The notes: generated by a model from the letters alone, not told the origin. A DNA stretch of 64,000 bases from Cytophagales bacterium WSM2-2 (GCA_015472025.1 BNHL01000001.1:3026001-3090000), one strand, 5' to 3'. Positions 43,514-52,842 are shown, counted from the stretch's first letter. A program made the numbers and translations.

Positions 43514-45139
43514 ATGGATTTAGAATTTAACAAGAACGAAGATCAACTCAAGCAACTTTGTTCTCAACTGAAAGCCAAAGCAAAAAAAGTAAAGCTGGGC
43601 GGAGGCGAAAAGAAAATTAAAGAACAACACGACAAGGGCAAACTCACCGCCCGCGAACGCATTGAGTACCTCACTGATAAAAATTCATCTTTTTTAGAAA
43701 TAGGACTTTTTGTTGGCGATGGTATGTATGCCGAGCAAGGCGGTTGTCCGTCTGGGGGTGTTGTGGCCGGTATAGGTTATATCAAAGGGAGGCAATGCGT
43801 TGTGGTTGCAAATGATGCCACCGTAAAAGCAGGAGCCTGGTTCCCCATCACTGCCAAGAAAAATTTACGCGCCCAGGAGGTGGCCATGGAGAACCGGTTG
43901 CCTATCGTTTATCTGGTTGACAGTGCCGGTGTGTTTCTTCCAATGCAAGATGAAATCTTTCCTGACAAAGAACATTTTGGAAGACAATTCAGAAACAATG
44001 CGAAGATGTCGGCCATGGGCATCGTGCAGATTGCTGCCATTATGGGTAGCTGCGTTGCCGGTGGTGCTTATCTCCCCATCATGAGTGATGAAGCAATGAT
44101 TGTCGACAAAACAGGTTCAATCTTTTTGGCAGGATCGTACCTGGTGAAGGCCGCAGTCGGGGAAGATATCGACAACGAAACATTGGGCGGTGCAACTACA
44201 CATTGCGAAATTTCAGGTGTAACAGACAACAAATTCCCCAACGACCAGGCATGCCTGGATTATATCCGGAATCTGTTTGACAAAATTGGTGCGTTTGAGA
44301 AAGCGGGCTTTGACCGTGCTGAACCAAAACAACCTAAAGAAAAGCAGGAGGATATTTACGGTATCTTCCCGGCCGATCGCGTGAAGCCTTATGATATGCT
44401 TGACGTGATCAAACGTCTCACTGATAATTCCGAGTTTGAAGAATATAAGCCGCTCTACGGGAAAACAATCCTCTGCGGTTACGCCCGTATTGACGGTTGG
44501 GCTGTGGGCATCATTGCCAATCAGCGCAAAACTGTCAAGACAAAGAAAGGTGAATTGCAAATGGGTGGTGTGATCTATTCTGATTCAGCCGATAAGGCCG
44601 CCCGTTTTATTATGAATTGTAACCAGCGCAAGGTGCCGCTTGTTTTTCTTCAGGATGTCAGCGGGTTTATGGTCGGAAGCCGGGCGGAGCATGGAGGTAT
44701 TATCAAAGACGGAGCTAAAATGGTCAATGCCATGGCCAACTCCACAGTTCCGAAATTCACTTTCATCATCGGTAATTCATATGGTGCAGGGAATTATGCC
44801 ATGTGTGGTAAGGCCTATGACCCGCGTTTGATCTATGCGTGGCCTACAGCTCAACTAGCCGTGATGAGCGGGAGCTCCGCAGCAAAAACATTGTTGCAGA
44901 TCCGGGTGAGTTCGTTGAAAACCCAGGGAAAAACTATTACAGAAGAAGAGGAGAAAAATTTGTTGAAAGAGATTACAGACAGCTACAACGAGAAGTTAAG
45001 TCCGTTCTATGCTGCTTCGAGATTGTGGGTGGATGGCGTTATCGATCCGATTGAAACACGTTCAGTTATCTCAATTGGCATTGAAGCAGCCAATCATGTT
45101 CCTGTAGAGAAATTTAACGTTGGCGTAATTCAAACGTAA
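43514..45139 (+). CDS. Methylcrotonyl-CoA carboxylase-type carboxyltransferase (beta) subunit
   Basis: 541 residues. Family features: [89 protein letters not shown], and NSYGAGNYAMCGKAYDPR with WPTAQLAVMSGSSAA. The latter pattern (GAGNYAMCGKAY) fits the MccB/acyl-CoA carboxylase group that includes methylcrotonyl-CoA carboxylase in leucine breakdown. It is distinct from the propionyl-type subunit at 25098. It is the last gene of the amidase-mlaD operon. Confidence 0.9.
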   Translation: MDLEFNKNEDQLKQLCSQLKAKAKKVKLGGGEKKIKEQHDKGKLTARERIEYLTDKNSSFLEIGLFVGDGMYAEQGGCPSGGVVAGIGYIKGRQCVVVANDATVKAGAWFPITAKKNLRAQEVAMENRLPIVYLVDSAGVFLPMQDEIFPDKEHFGRQFRNNAKMSAMGIVQIAAIMGSCVAGGAYLPIMSDEAMIVDKTGSIFLAGSYLVKAAVGEDIDNETLGGATTHCEISGVTDNKFPNDQACLDYIRNLFDKIGAFEKAGFDRAEPKQPKEKQEDIYGIFPADRVKPYDMLDVIKRLTDNSEFEEYKPLYGKTILCGYARIDGWAVGIIANQRKTVKTKKGELQMGGVIYSDSADKAARFIMNCNQRKVPLVFLQDVSGFMVGSRAEHGGIIKDGAKMVNAMANSTVPKFTFIIGNSYGAGNYAMCGKAYDPRLIYAWPTAQLAVMSGSSAAKTLLQIRVSSLKTQGKTITEEEEKNLLKEITDSYNEKLSPFYAASRLWVDGVIDPIETRSVISIGIEAANHVPVEKFNVGVIQT

Positions 45140-45148
45140 AAAACAATA

Positions 45149-45248
45149 TTGAATGTTTGAATGAACTATCTAAGCTAGAAAAACAATTAAATCAAATTGA
45201 ATAATTTAGGTGTTACTAATTCAATCATTCAGTTATTCAACATTCATC
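45149..45248. repeat. AT-rich intergenic imperfect inverted repeat
   Basis: TTGAATGTTTGAATGAAC (45149-45166) pairs imperfectly with GTTATTCAACATTCATC (45232-45248). The gap between the carboxylase stop and the SirB1-like start holds no gene. The composition is similar to that of 38814-38899. Confidence 0.45.
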
Positions 45249-45257
45249 ACTGACTAG

Positions 45258-46109
45258 ATGCAGGAAAAAGAATTAAAAGCCCTTGTTTCACTTCTTGATG
45301 ATGATGATCAGCAAGTGGTGTCGCACGTGGAGGGAAAAATCCTCTCCATTGGCAAGGAGGTAATTCCTTTTCTGGAAAACGAATGGGAGAGCAACCTGAA
45401 TCCGAAGGTACAGGGACGTATTGAAGAATTGATTCATACCCTGCAGTACGACCTTCTTCGTGAACGATTGAAAAATTGGTATTCTGGCAAGGAGCAAGAC
45501 TTGCTGACGGGAATGTGGATCCTTGCTACTTATCAGTATCCTGAGATTGAATTAGAGAAACTAAAGCAGGACCTCGAACAAATTTATTATGAAACGTGGC
45601 TTGAGTTTCGTCCCGACTTGTATCCGTTTGATCAGGTCAAAGTGATCAATAGTGTTTTGTTTAACAAGCTGAAGTTTGGAGCCAACACTAAAAACTTCCA
45701 CTCGCCCGGCAACTCCATGATCAACGTGGTATTGGAATCGCGCAAAGGCAACCCAATCACGTTGTGTGTGATCTATATGTTGGTAGCGCAAAAACTGAAA
45801 CTTCCGATACACGGGGTCAACCTCCCCAATTTGTTTATACTTACTTATAAAGACGAGAACCACCAGTTTTATATCAATGCTTTTAATCGTGGACTGATTT
45901 TTTCAAAGCAGGATATTGAGAATTATATCCACGAACTTCATCTCGTACCTCAGTCTTCTTTTTTTGAAGCATGTTCCAACCTGGAGATAGTTCGCAGGGC
46001 ACTGCGCAATCTCGTCATGAGTTTTGAGAAAATCGGAGAACATGCCAAGGCGGATGAGGTAAAGGTTCTGCTGGTAGATATTTCCGATGGCGGAGATCTT
46101 GGTGTGTAA
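45258..46109 (+). CDS. SirB1/transglutaminase-like protein
   Basis: 283 residues. The N-terminal half is a helical HEAT-like region; the C-terminal part carries the SirB1 core: GNSMINVVLESRKGNPITLCVIYMLVAQKLKLPIHGVNLPNLFIL and FYINAFNRG. This group relates to transglutaminases and is often found as an uncharacterised SirB1 protein. Cysteine and histidine of a catalytic pair are not cleanly visible, so it may be non-enzymatic. The gene follows the AT-rich repeat and precedes the ECF gene that ends at 46111. Confidence 0.8.
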   Translation: MQEKELKALVSLLDDDDQQVVSHVEGKILSIGKEVIPFLENEWESNLNPKVQGRIEELIHTLQYDLLRERLKNWYSGKEQDLLTGMWILATYQYPEIELEKLKQDLEQIYYETWLEFRPDLYPFDQVKVINSVLFNKLKFGANTKNFHSPGNSMINVVLESRKGNPITLCVIYMLVAQKLKLPIHGVNLPNLFILTYKDENHQFYINAFNRGLIFSKQDIENYIHELHLVPQSSFFEACSNLEIVRRALRNLVMSFEKIGEHAKADEVKVLLVDISDGGDLGV

Positions 46110-46110
46110 T

Positions 46111-47346
46111 TCAACTTGCAAGAACCCGGTCGAGCTTCTTTTGAATCAATTGTTTTTCAGCTTGTGTTTTAGCGAGCCTCACAGCTTCATAGAAATGATC
46201 GATTGATTTTTGCCTGTCAATTTTTTCGTAAAGCTCCCCCAGCAGGACAAAATAAAAATGGTTGTCAGTGAGTTTTAGTTTCTCAGCTTCCGAAATTGCT
46301 TCTTGGATGCTATTGGCCTTGGCTAATGCATATGTTCTGTTAAGCGCAGCAATTGGGGAATACTCAATTTGAAGCAACTGATTATAGAACTGGAGAATGA
46401 TCTCCCATTTCTCTTTGGAATCAACAGCTTGTGTATGCCAAAAGGCGATAGCCGCCTCCATATGATATTTGGTGAGTTGATTTCCATGTGCGGATCGATT
46501 CAAATAGTACTCGCCTTTTTGAATGCAATCTGCATCCCAGAGATCAGGGTTTTGGTCAGCATACAAAATAATTTCTCCTTGTTCATTCGTTCGGGCATCG
46601 AACCGTGAAGCGTGGAAATACATAAGTGACAGCAGTGCATTGGTCTCCGGAGAATCCGTGATTTCATTTTCAGTCAGGAATCGCGTCAGGTAAATAGCCT
46701 CCCAGCATAAATCTTTACGAAGCGTGGTATTCTTGCTTTCTGAATAATATCCTTCACTGAAAAGCAGGTACAAAGTGGAAAGAACAGCTCCAAGGCGCAG
46801 CGTAATTTCTTTTGGTTGGGGAATTTCAAGGACTACGTTCTCTTCTCTCAATTTCTCACGAGCGCGAAACAGACGCTTGTTGATAACCTCTTTGTTTGAT
46901 AAAAACGCGTCAGCAATTTCATCTATGCCAAGACCGCAGAGAATCCGCAACGCAAGTCCGATTTGCGCCTCCTGGGGTATGACCGGATTACATAAGGCAA
47001 ACATCATCTGCAATTGGCTGTCATTGATGTTTTGCGAAGAGAGGTCGACATCCGGTTCGTCAGTAACAGAAAATGTTGAGATTATCGGGGCTACTTTTTT
47101 CTCAAACACAGAATTTCGTTGCCAGTAAGTCCTGGCTTTATTCTTGGCGACCTGGTACAACCATGCTGTCGGGTTATCTGGCAAACCTTTTAATCCCCAC
47201 GTTTCTGTAGCTGTGAGAAAAGTATCACTGGCAATATCTTCAGCGACTTCAATCCTGGCAAACCCAAAGAGTTTAACTAATACAGAAACAATTTTCCGGT
47301 ATTCAGTGCGGAATAAATGCGGAATTAATTCGTTGGTTTGGTCCAT
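46111..47346 (-). CDS. ECF sigma factor of ECF42 type with C-terminal extension
   Basis: 411 residues from the ATG at 47346. Sigma-70 region 2 (PHLFRTEYRKIVSVLVKLFG, VEDIASDTFLTATETWG, NPTAWLYQVAKNKARTYWQRN) and region 4 (IPQEAQIGLALRILCGLGIDEIADAFLSNKEVINKRLFRAREKLRE) precede a helical extension of about 220 residues, TPR-like (NRTYALAKANSIQEAISEAEKL). ECF42 factors carry such extensions and are paired with DGPF/YCII proteins, as seen here at 47400. The extension probably senses or controls activity. Confidence 0.88.
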   Translation of the reverse strand: MDQTNELIPHLFRTEYRKIVSVLVKLFGFARIEVAEDIASDTFLTATETWGLKGLPDNPTAWLYQVAKNKARTYWQRNSVFEKKVAPIISTFSVTDEPDVDLSSQNINDSQLQMMFALCNPVIPQEAQIGLALRILCGLGIDEIADAFLSNKEVINKRLFRAREKLREENVVLEIPQPKEITLRLGAVLSTLYLLFSEGYYSESKNTTLRKDLCWEAIYLTRFLTENEITDSPETNALLSLMYFHASRFDARTNEQGEIILYADQNPDLWDADCIQKGEYYLNRSAHGNQLTKYHMEAAIAFWHTQAVDSKEKWEIILQFYNQLLQIEYSPIAALNRTYALAKANSIQEAISEAEKLKLTDNHFYFVLLGELYEKIDRQKSIDHFYEAVRLAKTQAEKQLIQKKLDRVLAS

Positions 47347-47355
47347 GTAAAATAC

Positions 47356-47386
47356 AAAAGCCCCTGCAAAGGTACAGGAGCTTTTT
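47356..47386 (-). terminator. Terminator or attenuator between the DGPF and ECF genes
   Basis: On the minus strand AAAAAGCTCCTG-TACCTTTG-CAGGGGCTTTTGTATTTT: an 11-pair stem with one mismatch, ending in a T-rich run. It sits in the 53-nt gap between the YCII stop and the sigma-factor ATG. The ECF gene would need its own promoter or readthrough. Confidence 0.75.
47367..47374 (-). promoter_or_regulatory. -7 box TACCTTTG inside the terminator loop
   Basis: The minus-strand loop of the hairpin contains a perfect TAnnTTTG, 21 nt before the ATG at 47346. It would give the sigma gene a separate promoter with a very short leader. No -33 element is clear. Confidence 0.45.
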
Positions 47387-47399
47387 AAGAATGAATGGA

Positions 47400-47738
47400 T
47401 TACTCGACTGCAACGATAGGCCTCACTTCTACTGAGCCACCTACGGTTAAGATCGGACAACCTTTCGCCAATTCAGTTGCGTCTTCTAAAGAGGCGCACT
47501 TCACAACGGTATATCCACCAAGGGCTTCTTTCAACTCTACATAAGGGCCGTTAGTCACGACATTATTAGGCTTCACTACCGAGCCAATAGTGTCCAGTCG
47601 ATTGCCACGGTTGACCAATTTATTTTGTGCGGCAATGCTACCAATCCAGTCCATCCACGGCTTGGTCATTTTCTGTAACTGTTCCGGAGATAATTGAATG
47701 GATGCTTCTCTTCTGAATAATAATAAGTACTCTTTCAT
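47400..47738 (-). CDS. YCII/DGPF-domain protein
   Basis: 112 residues. The family pattern is clear: MKEYLLLFRREASI, MTKPWMDWIGSIAAQNKLVNRGNRL, VVTNGPYVELKEALGGYTVVKCASLEDATELAKGCPIL and GGSVEVRPIV. In ECF42 systems this DGPF protein is encoded beside the sigma factor, and its production may depend on it. The catalytic or binding role is unknown; it resembles small dimeric enzymes of the dimeric alpha-beta barrel fold. It follows the AhpD-like gene by 28 nt. Confidence 0.88.
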   Translation of the reverse strand: MKEYLLLFRREASIQLSPEQLQKMTKPWMDWIGSIAAQNKLVNRGNRLDTIGSVVKPNNVVTNGPYVELKEALGGYTVVKCASLEDATELAKGCPILTVGGSVEVRPIVAVE

Positions 47739-47766
47739 GATGGTTATTTTATGGTTAATGTTTTCG

Positions 47767-48237
47767 TTAGTTTAATTGTGCATACTGGCCAGGTATGTAG
47801 GAGCCGGCAGGAGTGCGGAAGGCAATGTTCATGCGATTGTAGTTGTTTATGGTGAGCACGACCATCGTCAAATCAATCAATTCCGTTTCAGAAAATTGTG
47901 CACGAGCTTCTTCGTAAACAGCATCCGAAACACGACCATCGGTGATGTTTGTTACCGCTTCCGCCCACGCAAATGCCGCGCGTTCGCGATCGGAATAAAA
48001 CGGAGCTTCACGCCAGGCATCCAGCATATAAAGACGTTGTTCAGTTTCGCCTTCAGCGCGTAAATCTTTGGAGTGCATGTCCAGGCAGTAGGCGCAACCA
48101 TTGATTTGTGAAACCCTAAAACAGATCAGATCCTGAAGAGATCGCTCCAGCGAGGATTTGTACACGTAAGCCCCCATACTGAAAAGCGCCTTGTATGCAC
48201 CAGGACTTTTTTCATGGGCATTAATTCGTTGTTTCAT
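47767..48237 (-). CDS. AhpD/carboxymuconolactone-decarboxylase-family protein
   Basis: 156 residues. A CxxC-like pair with a following His (INGCAYCLDMHSKDLR) marks the alkylhydroperoxidase AhpD core, followed by FYSDRERAAFAWAEAVTNI and the MVVLTINNYNRMNIAFR end, as in many CMD proteins with AhpD-type peroxidase activity. It is probably a redox-active enzyme. It is the first gene of an apparent operon with DGPF and ECF; a CMD protein is more usual with ECF41 factors. Confidence 0.88.
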   Translation of the reverse strand: MKQRINAHEKSPGAYKALFSMGAYVYKSSLERSLQDLICFRVSQINGCAYCLDMHSKDLRAEGETEQRLYMLDAWREAPFYSDRERAAFAWAEAVTNITDGRVSDAVYEEARAQFSETELIDLTMVVLTINNYNRMNIAFRTPAGSYIPGQYAQLN

Positions 48238-48362
48238 AGTGATAGGATTAAATATTGAAATTTATCCCTATGACTAACAAGCCACTTGAAATTGGACAAT
48301 AGACTGAAAAGAGAAATGCGGATTTGAAAAAAAACTCTGACAATCAGGTAATTAGAGTTCTA

Positions 48363-49001
48363 TCAATATCCGAAACTGATAATCCTTGTTTCCGTTTTGA
48401 GAACGCGATTGAATTCTTCCAATGCTTTGTCGTGTCCGTAGACCTCATAGATGATAATCGATGAATTGTTTTCCTTAAAATCTCTTCTTTTCTTGAATCC
48501 CAGGTTCAACTGTTGAAGTTTTTTTTCCAGGAACACATTGCAGTCGTCATCCAGTTGAAAAACAATTCGGTAAGTGCGTGATTGATGCCACCGTTCGATC
48601 AGCACCTGTATTTTCTCCATTAGTGTTAGTACGACCAAAACAACGCCCGACCCAACGATAGCGATAAAATATTGACCTGCACCAACGGCCATCCCCAAGG
48701 CAGCTGAAATCCAAATCGTTGTGGCCGTGGTGATCCCGGTAATCGTAAGGCCGTCCTTGAAGATCACTCCACCTCCGAGGAAACCTATGCCCGTTACAAT
48801 ATTGGCTGCCAGGCGGTCTGGATTGGCCGGACCTAGCGTCAATGAGATCTCGGTAAATATGGTAGACCCCAGACATATCATGATCATTGTTCTCAGCCCT
48901 GCTGCTTTGCTGCGGTATTCCCTCTCCAATCCAATGGCAGTACCGATACCAAATGAAATAAGAAGCCGTAACGCGATTTCCATATCCAGGTTAATATTCA
49001 T
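48363..49001 (-). CDS. MgtC/SapB-family membrane protein
   Basis: 212 residues from the ATG at 49001 (an earlier start at 49064 adds an unlikely leader). The MgtC domain has LLISFGIGTAIGLEREYRSKAAGLRTMIMICLGSTIF, ANIVTGIGFLGGGVIFKDG and TITGITTATTIWISAALGMAVGAGQYFIAIVGS, four to five membrane helices, then a cytoplasmic ACT-like tail (IIIYEVYGHDKALEEFN). MgtC proteins affect magnesium or phosphate homeostasis and regulation of the F-type ATPase. It is divergent from the CHAT gene. Confidence 0.9.
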   Translation of the reverse strand: MNINLDMEIALRLLISFGIGTAIGLEREYRSKAAGLRTMIMICLGSTIFTEISLTLGPANPDRLAANIVTGIGFLGGGVIFKDGLTITGITTATTIWISAALGMAVGAGQYFIAIVGSGVVLVVLTLMEKIQVLIERWHQSRTYRIVFQLDDDCNVFLEKKLQQLNLGFKKRRDFKENNSSIIIYEVYGHDKALEEFNRVLKTETRIISFGY

Positions 49002-49100
49002 GTGCACAGCGATTTTGAAGAAAGTTAAAACGATTGCGATGACTCTGCAAAGAATAACTGCCATTCGCTGAAACTTCCTATTTCTTTTGAGTACAATTTT

Positions 49101-49108
49101 TATCTTTG
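49101..49108 (+). promoter_or_regulatory. -7 box TATCTTTG for the TPR-CHAT gene
   Basis: A perfect TAnnTTTG match 17 nt before the ATG at 49126. It supports the start at 49126 rather than the TTG at 49087. Confidence 0.5.
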
Positions 49109-49125
49109 ATAAAGCGCGAATTGAT

Positions 49126-52100
49126 ATGAGAAAACTATTGTCTGTAGTTGATTATCGAGGAGTTATTGGCCTATTGCTGACTCTTTTACTGTCAATTAAT
49201 ATAAATGCCCAGGAGTGGAAGGCGACCTACAACCAGGCACTGGAAAAATATAAAGCTGAAGACTATCAGAATTCACTCGCACTGGCTAAGGATGCGTTCG
49301 AAAAATCGAGTGCCGAGACCATGGTTAATCGTGCTTATATCCTGCAGCTTATCACCTCGAATTGTTCTGCTCTTGAAGACGCTGATACAGGATTGAAATA
49401 CAGTGATCAGGAAATCAGTTTTTTCCAGCAGGCAGAAGGTTTAAAAAGTAAGTCGCTTGCCGAGGCTATGAAAAAGCAAATTATTTTCATGCAGCAAAAA
49501 GGCCAAATCAAGCAGGCTCTTGAAAAATCACAAACAGCACTTAAATGTTTTTATGAAAGCTACGGCAGCACTGCTTCGCCAACAGTCTTATTTACGATTA
49601 TCCGGGGAGACCTTTTTCTTGCCACAGGTGATTCCACAAATGCAAAAAAAATATGGAATGAAGGCCTTCTGTCCCTAGCTGCCCGCGATGAAACAAAAGA
49701 CGAGTACAAGGACTTATTGTACAACACTGCAGCTTTGGAAGAGAACCTCAAAGATTATTCTGGAGCCGAAAAAAAATATGTTCAACTGAAATCTTTCCTG
49801 GAGAAAGAAGGTCTTACGAGCGACCCACTGTATGAAGAAGCAAAAAAAGCAGCTCCCCGGTTGCAGGGTAAGCTACCTACTGCCAGTGATGGGTTGGAAC
49901 CGCTTCTAAAAAACGCCCTTGCGCTGCAAGCCCAGCGACAAACGGCAAAAGCAATTGAGGTTTACAGACAGTCAACCGACCTGGCAATTAAGAACAATGC
50001 CAAAGACAAAACTGCTTTTTCGCTCTTCTTCAACTATTCAAGATTATTGATCGATAATGATAACATGCAGGCAGCCAGTGAGCAACTTCAGAAGGCAAGG
50101 TCACTGGCATCAACACTGTTTAGCAATACTGCGTTTGAAAATTTTCTTATCGAACTGACAACTGCCGACTTATACCTCGCGCAAGGTCAAAAGGATAAAG
50201 CGGTGACTCAGTATAATTCTCTTGTGCCCAGATTGAGCCGCGATATTGCGATGCTGGGTTCTTCTTATGTCGTTGCTTCTTCCAATCAATTATTGAATAA
50301 CGACAAACCGAGGGCTGCTGTAAACCTGCTCCGACCATTGCTTTGCTGTTTGGAGGAAAATGGTGCGTTGAAAGAGTCAACGATGAAAGTGGCGTTGACT
50401 TACAGCGAAGCGATGTTAGAATTGAACAGACCTGATTCTGCTATCCTGTTTTTAAATCAGCCCTTTATGAAGGGGCTTCCGATAGAATTAAGAAAAGTTG
50501 AGGCATTGCAGGCAAATGGACAGTGGACTACTGCCCGCGAAAAACTAATTGCAGTGGAGGCGCAAGCAACTACAGATCAGTCAAAAGGAGATGTGAATTA
50601 TTACCGGGCGCGACTGGAGCACAAAATGGGAGACTACGCGCTGGCGGAAAGTTATTATCAAAAAGCGATTGGATACTATGAAAAGGCAAACCCTGCTGAT
50701 TCCTGGCAGGCGTCCAATTCCCTGGCCACACTTTATTCAAGGCTTGGCAACTTTGAAAAATCGGAAAAGATAATTAACGAGGTACTCGGAAAAGTGCCGA
50801 CAACAAATCCGCTTCATACTTCATTGCTTGGAAATCTTGCAGCCAACTATATTGAAGAGGGACAGCTTCAAAAAGCGAGAGCCATCCAGGAGAAGATAGT
50901 GCAACTGGAGAGAGAGACCGCAGGTGACAATCATCCCGATTATGCACTTGCTTTGAGTAACCTCGCTGCAGTTTGTCAGAAAGAGGGAAAATATTCCGAA
51001 GCGAGAAAGCTCATGGAAGATGCGTTACGTATTTCAAAAAGTAACTTCGGTGATCAAAGTATAGACTACGGTCTGAAAGAATCCAACCTCGGCACTATTT
51101 TGAAAGATATGGGCGACTACGGAAACGCCCGTGCCGGACTAGTTCACGCAGAAAAAGTATTGGCAGAGAAATTAGGGAAATCGCACCCCGACTATGTGTC
51201 ATGCGAATACAATCTGGCACTGGTACTTCAGAGAACTGGTGATTTGCCCCAGGCAAAGCCACTCATGCAACATCTTACGGGATTCTATCAGAAGCAGATA
51301 CTGGATTTCTTCCCGGCTATGAGTGAACAAGAGCAAGTGGCCTTTTTCAATAAGATCAATAAAGCAGTTCAGGATTATCAACAGTTTGTGATAGATGTAG
51401 CAAAGGAAAACCCTGAGCTGATCGGGCAGCTTCTTGATTTTCGGCTGGCAACAAAGGCACTGTTGCTGAACTCGTCAGTAAAAATTCGTGAGCAGATTTT
51501 AAACGGGGGAGACCAGAAATTGAAAAGTCAGTTTGTGCAGTGGCTTTCACTTAAAGAAGAATTGGGGAAACTTTATAACCAGGAGAAAAACAGCCGGAGC
51601 CTCAATGAAATAACTCGCCTGGAGAGCCAGGCAAATGAATTGGAAAAAAATATCTCAGGCAGTTCCTCAATATTTAAGAAAGGGAAGGATGAACGAACTG
51701 TCAATTGGAAATCTGTTCAGTCGATGCTCCAGCCCGGTGAGGCTGCAGTAGAAGTCATACGTGTGAAGGCTTCGGGGAAAACTGATTCCATTACTTATGC
51801 GGCAGTGATCGTTAAAAAAGACAGCGATCCCGTTTTGAAGTTATTCAGACGAGGTAAGAATATGGAAGGTCGCGAATTCAGTTATTACAGAAATAGTATT
51901 GTGTTTCGCCTTGAGGATGATCGCTCCTATGATGTCTTCTGGAAGCCTGTTGAGTCTGTGTTGAAGAATATTGCCCGAATCTACTTTTCAGCCGATGGTG
52001 TTTACAACAAAATAAATCTGGTCACCCTTCACGATCCTGAAAAGAATGAGTACTTAAGCAAGCGTTACCAGTTTGTTCTTGTTTCAAACCTGAAAGACCT

Positions 52101-52839
52101 TGCGAGTGAGGGCATTTCAACTGGTGAAAAAGGAAAGGCAGCTCAACTTTTTGGGCCGATTAATTTTGGTCAAAATACACAACCATCAAACCGGATTCTT
52201 CGGTCGGCCATTTCTGGAATCTCATCGTTGCCGGGAACTCGTGTTGAAATTGAACGGATAGATCAACTGCTTAAATCAGCGCAGTGGTCGTCATCATCGC
52301 GAATTGAAGTTCAGGCTTCAGAGCACAATATAAAATCGTTGCAAAGTCCAGCTATTCTGCACATTGCAACGCACGGCTTTTTTATTGAAACAGATGACGA
52401 ATCACAAGTGGTGATGGCCGGACGAATGGAGAGTGAAAATCCACTTTTACGCTCGGGGCTGATCTTCAATGAAGTCTCTGCTCCAGCCAACGGTGAAGAC
52501 GGCCTGCTCACATCTTACGAGGTGAAAAATCTCAATTTTGATAAAACAGATTTGGTTGTACTCTCTGCATGCGAGACAGGTTCAGGTGAAATCAGGAATG
52601 GCGAAGGTGTTTATGGATTGCAACGTGCGTTTTTGATTGCGGGAGCAAATAGTGTTTTAATGAGCCTTTGGAAAGTAGATGATGAGGCGACACAGGAGTT
52701 AATGGTGCTCTTTTATCAAAATCTTTTGAAAGGAGGGAATAAATCAGCAGCCCTACGATCAGCTCAAGCGGAATTGACCACGAAATATCCTGATCCCTTT
52801 TTCTGGGGAAGTTTTGTCTTAATCGGTAAACCCAACTAA
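49126..52839 (+). CDS. Exported TPR-CHAT caspase-like protein
   Basis: 1237 residues. A signal sequence (YRGVIGLLLTLLLSININAQ) indicates export. Residues about 30-750 are tetratricopeptide repeats (for example DYALALSNLAAVCQKEGKYSEARKLMEDAL). The C-terminal CHAT domain (about 880-1237) keeps the caspase-like dyad: His1083 in IATHGFF and Cys1149 in LSACETGSGE, then GEGVYGLQRAFLIAGANSVLMSLWKVDDEATQELM. CHAT proteins are cysteine proteases related to caspase and separase (for example Csx29). The stop is 3 nt before the PD40-OmpA gene. Confidence 0.9.
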   Translation: MRKLLSVVDYRGVIGLLLTLLLSININAQEWKATYNQALEKYKAEDYQNSLALAKDAFEKSSAETMVNRAYILQLITSNCSALEDADTGLKYSDQEISFFQQAEGLKSKSLAEAMKKQIIFMQQKGQIKQALEKSQTALKCFYESYGSTASPTVLFTIIRGDLFLATGDSTNAKKIWNEGLLSLAARDETKDEYKDLLYNTAALEENLKDYSGAEKKYVQLKSFLEKEGLTSDPLYEEAKKAAPRLQGKLPTASDGLEPLLKNALALQAQRQTAKAIEVYRQSTDLAIKNNAKDKTAFSLFFNYSRLLIDNDNMQAASEQLQKARSLASTLFSNTAFENFLIELTTADLYLAQGQKDKAVTQYNSLVPRLSRDIAMLGSSYVVASSNQLLNNDKPRAAVNLLRPLLCCLEENGALKESTMKVALTYSEAMLELNRPDSAILFLNQPFMKGLPIELRKVEALQANGQWTTAREKLIAVEAQATTDQSKGDVNYYRARLEHKMGDYALAESYYQKAIGYYEKANPADSWQASNSLATLYSRLGNFEKSEKIINEVLGKVPTTNPLHTSLLGNLAANYIEEGQLQKARAIQEKIVQLERETAGDNHPDYALALSNLAAVCQKEGKYSEARKLMEDALRISKSNFGDQSIDYGLKESNLGTILKDMGDYGNARAGLVHAEKVLAEKLGKSHPDYVSCEYNLALVLQRTGDLPQAKPLMQHLTGFYQKQILDFFPAMSEQEQVAFFNKINKAVQDYQQFVIDVAKENPELIGQLLDFRLATKALLLNSSVKIREQILNGGDQKLKSQFVQWLSLKEELGKLYNQEKNSRSLNEITRLESQANELEKNISGSSSIFKKGKDERTVNWKSVQSMLQPGEAAVEVIRVKASGKTDSITYAAVIVKKDSDPVLKLFRRGKNMEGREFSYYRNSIVFRLEDDRSYDVFWKPVESVLKNIARIYFSADGVYNKINLVTLHDPEKNEYLSKRYQFVLVSNLKDLASEGISTGEKGKAAQLFGPINFGQNTQPSNRILRSAISGISSLPGTRVEIERIDQLLKSAQWSSSSRIEVQASEHNIKSLQSPAILHIATHGFFIETDDESQVVMAGRMESENPLLRSGLIFNEVSAPANGEDGLLTSYEVKNLNFDKTDLVVLSACETGSGEIRNGEGVYGLQRAFLIAGANSVLMSLWKVDDEATQELMVLFYQNLLKGGNKSAALRSAQAELTTKYPDPFFWGSFVLIGKPN

Positions 52840-52842
52840 CCT

